Made by a program: the position numbers and the translations under genes. A stretch of DNA of 64,000 bases from Allantophomopsis cytisporea (taxonomy: Eukaryota; Ascomycota; Leotiomycetes; Phacidiales; Phacidiaceae). Location: the NCBI GenBank assembly GCA_024752435.1, contig CP103032.1, positions 1,674,001-1,738,000 of the forward strand. Reading direction: 5' to 3'. Below the pieces are notes generated by a model. That model was not told the origin of the DNA. It worked only from the letters and a program-made list of their open reading frames with translations, and did no database searches. Below, piece by piece: positions 57,918-64,000 of this stretch. The number at the start of each line of letters is the position of its first letter. Position 1 is the first letter of the stretch.

Positions 57918-59159
57918 GAGCTCGTGCTTTATTGAATGAGATTCAATGGAATGGAATGGAATGGAGGTGCGGTTGAGTGGTGCGGTTGAGTTTGATGCAT
58001 CTTTGCGTGCGTCTATACGTCTATGCGTGCATCCATGCGTTCAACTATGTATGCATTTATGTATGCTTCATTGCGTGCATGCGAGGGATATAGTAATGTT
58101 TACTTTTGAGGTGTGGCTGGTCTTTACTCTCCGTTGAAAGGGGGACTGGAGAAGAGAGAAGACGGCAGTACCTGGGGATGTGAGCGGAGCACTGGGATTC
58201 TCTCAGAGTGTGTTGGGGAAAGTCCTGATGGAGTGAAGCTGTGGAGGCAGGCAGGCATGGATGCTGCTGATTCAGTGTTGAAGTCTTGTACTATGTACAC
58301 ATGTATTTTCTTCTTCTTTTCTTCTTTTCTCTTCGATTTTTTTTTCCTTCTTTTCTTTTTGGCTTGGCCTGGCTCGGCTTGGCTATGCTTGGTTTTCACT
58401 TCAGTTTTGAACTCGGACTTGATTTTGATGGAGACGGCTTGATTGAATTGATGGTTGTTATGGGAGGATGTGGGTGGTTTTGATACCTGGTGAGGAATTA
58501 TTCCCCTGATGAAAAGGCTTCGATGAAGATTGGGGGTTGGGGTTGGGGATGGGGATGTGGAATGGAATTGAATGGAGAAGGGGATGGGGTGGGGTGGTGA
58601 TTGTGAAAGCGGAAGTTGAAGTTGGAGTGGAAGTGGACGGGAAGATGAACAGGAAAGAAGTGCGGAAAGACGTTATTTGGTGGGATGGGCGTTTGGGTGT
58701 TGGTGCATAGCGTGCGGGTAGATGTGAGAAGACGGGGTGTGGAGGATTAGGAGGTGGGGAGAGGGGATTGATAGAACTGAATTGAACTGAATTGTATGCA
58801 TATTTTGGATCTTATGTTCATGTGATTTTGATGCATTTGGAATGTGATTGAAACATGTGAAGGCTTATGCTTAAGTTAGAATGCTAATTGACAGATGTGT
58901 GTATCCGTCACTAGTCGTCATAACATCCAAATACCATGATTCTTGGCGCTTGTCTAAGTTGTAACTCATATTAAGAAGATCAATTTTTGTTATAGGGGGT
59001 GTCATATTTGCTTTAACTTCCAAAAGTGTATTGACATAGAAATAAAGAAAACTATTTCTCGTAATTCAGAGCTAAAACATGGCGAGTGATTATGTACCAG
59101 TGATAACACGAGTCATCTTGAGACATCTCAACTCCATCTCCCTGTCCTCGAGTCCAAAC
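57918..59159. other. Intergenic region after the formin gene
   Basis: 3' sides of two convergent genes. Low complexity throughout: AATGG and GTGCGGTTGAG repeats, GTGCATCCATGCG-type runs around 58000-58090, T-rich and TTGGC repeats around 58310-58390, and G-rich GGGGATGG runs around 58530-58620. No gene supported. Confidence 0.5.
57944..57990 (+). repeat. AATGG microsatellite plus GTGCGGTTGAG doublet
   Basis: Four AATGG units are followed by two copies of GTGCGGTTGAG (the second preceded by TG), immediately after the formin stop codon. Confidence 0.8.
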
Positions 59160-60082
59160 CTACGCAACAGAAACAGTCGCTTCCCCCAAACTCTCCTTCA
59201 CATTATCCGCAAATTCTCCCTCAACATTCCCAGATCCCCCATAGTTACAGACAGTATAGTAACTCTCAGCGCCATCATAGATAGTACCAGCCGCACAAAC
59301 CTGCGTAGCGCACCCAACCGAGCTGGTAGCCTGCCAGACAACCTGCGTGAAGTGGCCCCAGTCATCGAAGTCCGTCATATCCGGCGACTCCTGCCCGTAG
59401 AGGCCCGCGAAGTAGTTGACTTCCGAGTTGTACCACAGGTTGGTGATGGCTGCTGCCAGAGCTGCGTTGGTGGACGCCGATCCGGCGTCTGCGGCGATGT
59501 TCTGTCCGTAGTTGCCGTCGCCTTCGGATCTGTGCCATGTTAGTTTGGTATGGGGTTAGGTGGGGAGGAGAAGGGGGGCTTGTACAGGTCGTGGTCGAAG
59601 ACGCAGGATGCTGCTACTGTTGCGGCGTAGCCGGCTAGTGTGCTGTTGTAGGTGAGGGCTGAGGCGGAGTGGTTGGCTCTGTGGACGTTGTGCTGTTCGA
59701 GAGCTATGGTTGGGAAATCTGTTGATGCGCTGGTTGCGATGGTTGATGGGGCGGTGGAGGTGAATGAGGCAAGTGTTGAGGATGCTGTGGTGGAGACTAC
59801 ATTGACAACAGCTGCCGAGATGGAAATGGATGCGATATCAGAGGATGAGGCTATGGCAGATGAGGATGCACTGGATGAGGTTGAGAAGGTTGATGCTGCG
59901 GTAGAGGAGATGGCAACAGATGGAGCAGTGTACGCTGCTGCGCTTGAGATGGGAGATGGGTAGTCGGCTTCGCAGGTATCGTCGTCGTAAGAAGCTTCCT
60001 GAGCTTGATAGTTTCCTGGTCTAGCAGGGGCAGCTGCGGCCAGAACTGCAAAAGCAGTGGCGATCAAAGGAGTGTAATGCAT
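59160..60082 (-). CDS. Secreted CAP superfamily (PR-1/SCP-like) protein
   Basis: Exons 60082-59586 and 59529-59160 (56-base intron) give 288 residues. The N-terminus MHYTPLIATAFAVLAAAAPA is a signal peptide. Residues about 45-125 are a Ser/Ala/Thr-rich, probably O-glycosylated linker. The CAP domain begins at about 130 (ALEQHNVHRANHSASALTYN) and includes the cavity residues: His in EQHNVHR, Glu in SEGDGNYGQN (given by the splice), and the CAP signature GHFTQVVWQATSSVGC, then YYTVCNYGG. Six cysteines allow the usual disulphides. Fungal CAP proteins bind sterols or fatty acids and some are virulence-related; yeast Pry1 is the best-known case. Function here is inferred from the fold only. The Start is the ATG right before the signal peptide. 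Confidence 0.94.
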
Positions 60083-61350
60083 AATGAATGCGCAAAGAAC
60101 GTGGGGTTTCAAACCGGGTGAGAAATAACAAAGCAAGAGAATGGAACGGTGCTATCGCGCTGGGGAGAAACTGGAAACGTCGACTTATCTGTTTGTACTT
60201 ATATAATTGCTTCAAATGGGAATTTCACACATGTGGAATTTGATACTCCGGGCCGGATTGTCTGAAATTGTGCGGGGTTGAAGCAGATTGATGAGTTTAT
60301 ACATTAACTCATGATAAATTGAGCTGGGTATACCCACTTGTGGCGCATAGCTCATATTGAACAATCTTCTTCAGCCTTACAATTTAAGCTCATGATTTCT
60401 CGAATAATATTGGAAGTCGTATAGCATAATAGCGTTGCATAGCTTTACAATTTATCGTAAAGTTAAACAAAAGCATTGTGGAGTGATAACGACTTTTGAC
60501 CAAGTTTTCTGCGTTTTCGAGGCTCGGCTGTTATCAATTCAGAACGTTGTCGCCTGCTAGCGTGGTCCTTTGTTTGATGATGATGATAATACGCGACATG
60601 GGAATCTCGGTCGCAGGCAGTCCTTATTAATTGCAGTACATCTCCCATGTGATCTAGACAGCACGGCCATTGAAATCTGGAGAACCTCACCAGTCACTCA
60701 GTTCAAGTGTGGGACTCTGATGTTGCCGTTATCGCCACTCTGTAGTGCTTTGAGATATACGGTCATAGTCTTGGGCACAGTACACCTTGGCCTCGAAGAA
60801 ACCACAGGAGAATCATTCAAGGAGATGTACAGACGTACATATATTACATTACGTCTAGCGATGAGATCTTGTTTGTCAAAACAGAAATATTCGGAACAGG
60901 GCTGCATAATCAAATTTGGTTCATGATATGAATATTTCCACCAAACACGGGGGCATCAAGGTTAGCGATTCCGCGAGGAATTTAAATGATCAAATTTGTT
61001 ACGTACAACCAACCATATGTTCAGACCAAATTTCCGCGATATGTACGTATACGCAGGCATCATCGGGATCCTATCTACCAAATCCATCTCACAGAAAAAG
61101 GAACCAGAACATTTGAATGGACAATCGTTCGAAACATTTACCTTTTATCTCTCCTGCCGCAAAACCTCTATCCTTACGACAAGGCTACTGATGAGCTCTT
61201 CACTTGTGGTTTTGATGAGAAATCTTCCGTGACATCTGAAGAACTTCGTTCATCTTGCTTTTCAATAGGAGCCTCTTCATTAACCATGAGGTTTGAAAGT
61301 TTCCTAAAAGATGTAAGCAAAGGGAATTTTCTAAATTAATGATAAGAAAC
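60083..61350. other. Intergenic region, CAP gene promoter and transporter 3' side
   Basis: A frame of 117 codons at 60986-61339 ends 11 bases before the convergent transporter stop; it has a fairly normal composition but no known motif, and may be a short unknown gene or chance. The rest shows nothing. Confidence 0.4.
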
Positions 61351-62794
61351 TTACTCCGACCTCTTGATGAAGTATTTAATTATATGGGCTGTAGCTATCA
61401 AGCAAATAGCGTTGGCTAAGACGTAGGAATAACCCTTGGTGAAACGAGGCCCTTCAACAGTCGGAAACGTCAAAAGCTGCGTCCAAACGGTAGTGGACTG
61501 AGCTATAGTGTTGATGAGAACAAGAGTGAATGCTCTCTCTGCTGGCGAATACCTCAGCTGACTATTTACCCATCCATATAGAACACTCGACATGGCAACT
61601 GAAGAATAGGTTGTTGAGTAGGCGAACCACAGTGCAGACTCCGGAACTGTCCAGATGATGAGGATGATCAAGCCAATGATGTTCCATACGTACGAGAGCG
61701 TGATAGCCCATGCTGGACCCAACAGTAGATCGGACACGAAACAAACCAAGAGCGTGTAAAAGATTCCAAGTCCTGGACTTATGGTACTCAACTCGTTGAG
61801 CTTGCTGGTCGAATATCTGTCCAGGCTCTTTAGCCACAGCAGGAAACCTCCCGAGCCCGAGTTAAGGCATCCGTTCCAGAAGAAGATATCGAGGAGTAGG
61901 AGAGCCCACACCTGCCAATTCCTGACGACACGTTTGAGAGTGTTGAGCGAGAATTGTTCGGATATGGTGTGACCCGCACGACTTAGGCGCTCTGTTGAAA
62001 GTTGGATATCTTTCTCCTTAAGAATGATTCTGTTTGGCATATCAGGTGTTCCTGGTAGGACGATGTATCCTAGGATCCCCATGGGGATGGTGATGATAGC
62101 ACAGATGATGTACATCCATCTCCAACCTGCAAGACCATGTACGCCATCAAGTTGAGCCGAGGCGCCTGCTTGAATCAACCCAGCTGTGAGGGTTCCAAGT
62201 GTAAGGCCAACATAAAACACCCCACCACGACGTGCGATCTCATCTCCGCGATACCAGGCGCCCAATATGTAATGGATTGCGGGGAAGAATGCAGCCTATA
62301 CATCTGTTAGACAAGTTTCTTCGGAGACAATCAGCGTTACATACCTCGAAAAAGCCGACCAGGAAACGATATGCCATCAACTCGCCATAGCTCTGCGCTC
62401 TATATTGAATGAGGGTAAAGATCCCCCACGCGATATCCAAGAATGGAATGATCCAATACATTGGCAATCTTGTGAACAGAAACATAAAAGGTAGTTGTCC
62501 TACGACCGCTCCAACCGTGTATATCGTCTGCAAGTGTACCAATTCGTTGCCGTGGAAGCCGAGATCTTCTTTGAGGCCCGAGACATAGGCATTATCTGAT
62601 GCAGTTAAATTTCATGTAACCTTTAGCTATTGGAGATATTTACTCAAGTTTGCCTGGTCGATGTACTTTACCCAGTATGACAGGAACGCATAAGGGACGA
62701 TAAGAAGGTCGAGCTTGAAAATAAGTTTGCGCTCTTCTTTCGTATCTGATGGAGCGAACCACTGGACCTGCCACCATCTTCGACCTGCGACCAT
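61351..62794 (-). CDS. MFS transporter, pantothenate type (Fen2/Liz1-like, ACS family)
   Basis: Exons 62794-62644, 62595-62345 and 62295-61351 give 448 residues. Introns are 48 and 49 bases; the first join gives YIDQANLNNAYVSGLKEDLG and the second LVGFFEAAFFPAIHYILGAW. The helix-1 region LSYWVKYIDQANLNNAYVSG is characteristic of the pantothenate branch (Fen2/Liz1) of the anion:cation symporters. WWQVQWF and the KLDLLIVPYAFLSYW segment agree. The protein is somewhat shorter than the usual 480-520 because the N- and C-termini are short. It should import pantothenate or a similar carboxylate with protons at the plasma membrane; the substrate is not certain. An in-frame stop lies upstream of the ATG, so the start is firm. 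Confidence 0.93.
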
Positions 62795-64000
62795 TTTGAA
62801 TTCGAAGAGGCGCTGTTGTTATATGCTCGTTCAATGTGGTTGACATTTCTCAGGTTACACAGCAGCATCTTATGTATATACCATTATGGGTTTCTTCTTC
62901 TTTTGTGACAACGACGCCCCTCTTCATAATAGATCACAAGGCGTCAACGCCAAAGAATATTGCGTAAATCTAAGTTTACAAGGAACTGATCTGCATTACG
63001 GGTATATTAGTGGAGAGTTTATAGGAAATGCAAAGCGATAAGAATCGTTGCAGTAGCTATGTTGCATTAGAATATTGGTCCTGTAGATTCGTGATCGAAG
63101 GGGGTTAAGTGGGGTTGCGAACTGCAAGCACGTTATCGCGATGCGCATGACGCCAGTGCACGAGATGGTCGAAGTTGACTTCGCTACTGCAATGTTATAT
63201 ATCTATCGGGATATGTTGAAAAGCGAAATAAACCTATGTGTTGACTTCCTATAGTTATTTTCCATGATTGTGTGAATTTGGGAGTTCGGGTCAAAATTCC
63301 CTTGTGCCAGCTGCCGTACCCAACTTCTTCGCACATAACATGGTCATGGGATGAAACAACAGGATATGAACCAATGAATAGGCGACTGACGACGTCCCGC
63401 ATCATGTATTCGGTGTTACTGACCCAATTACATTTGCCTCTTTCTTCACTTATGTAGCGGATTAGAGAAGATAGAGCCCGCATGATTGAATGGCAGTAGG
63501 TCGGGTTCAGTCGATATTTATCAACTTCTGATGAGCCACGAAACATGACTTACTACAAATCTTTGACGACTAGGTGACTGGTAATGAGGAAACGAATAAT
63601 TCTCTTCTTGCAGGACTTATTATGACCTGAGGGTACTCTTCAATCGCAGTGTTCGTCAATACGTCCCATTTGACTTTCGTAGAGGTCTAACAATATCAGG
63701 GCTATACAGCTCAGCTAAGCTCGCGGAAACTTAGGGAGCACATCTGAAGTATTCTTGTATCGCAATTCCGCTTTCGAATGTCGTTGGTTGTGTTTGAGTG
63801 ACACATCGGCCTGCATATCGATTCGTGGCGCAGAGGTCCGTTATTTAAGATCATAATGATGTGTGTTTATGATAATCAAGTGGCGGTCGAGCGAGGAAGT
63901 GAATGGTATTCAGCTCAATTGCTGGATACCATCGAGATACCATGCTCGCAATGAGATCATTTATGCCTGAGCAGACTCTGAGAAGGTCAGCTATCTGTCT
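62795..64000. other. Transporter promoter and right-hand flank, no gene seen
   Basis: AT-rich near 62850-63080. Open frames at 63184-63546 and 63272-63457 overlap on opposite strands and show no motif. The window ends without a recognisable next gene. Confidence 0.45.

Overview
The window is nuclear DNA of a filamentous ascomycete (Pezizomycotina). The evidence is many short introns (about 46-150 bases) with GTAAGT/GTATGT donors and CTAAC/CTGAC branch sites, single-gene transcription units on both strands, and orthologues of typical fungal genes (SepA/Bni1-type formin, TRAPPII Trs120, Vps55, proteasome alpha-6, bifunctional PABA synthase). A Leotiomycete-like source is my guess from the protein flavour and is not proven. 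All exon joins below were worked out by eye from splice signals plus frame and family continuity.

Left part (1-15 kb): a 5'-cut family-35 beta-galactosidase with one in-frame stop, a DHA1-type drug exporter, a CCCH zinc-finger protein of unknown function, an allantoate/nicotinate-type permease, a secreted-substrate type alpha/beta hydrolase and a secreted intradiol dioxygenase. This reads as a catabolic/transport neighbourhood. It is followed by poorly coding DNA.

Accessory island (about 15-22 kb): no intact gene is recognisable. It holds three families of imperfect tandem repeats, two large fold-back (inverted) repeats, and minus-strand tracts with good splice signals but broken reading frames, where whole exon+intron modules have been tandemly duplicated and then decayed. 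An AT-rich desert separates it from the conserved block.

Conserved block (22-48 kb): TRS120; a DUF2264 gene followed on the same strand by a nine-exon sugar-type transporter with a GC-AG intron; VPS55 and PRE5 divergently sharing a 469-base promoter; a CLPTM1-family gene; phosphoserine aminotransferase convergent with an RNase H-like gene; the intronless PABA synthase; and a short-chain dehydrogenase convergent with a small membrane protein.

Right part (49-64 kb): a 3.4 kb microsatellite-rich upstream region leads into a 1803-residue formin. It is followed by a secreted CAP/PR-1-like protein and a pantothenate-type (ACS family) transporter, with largely empty flanks. Four major-facilitator transporters of three subfamilies lie in 64 kb. 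No tRNA, rRNA, CRISPR or prokaryotic signal was found.
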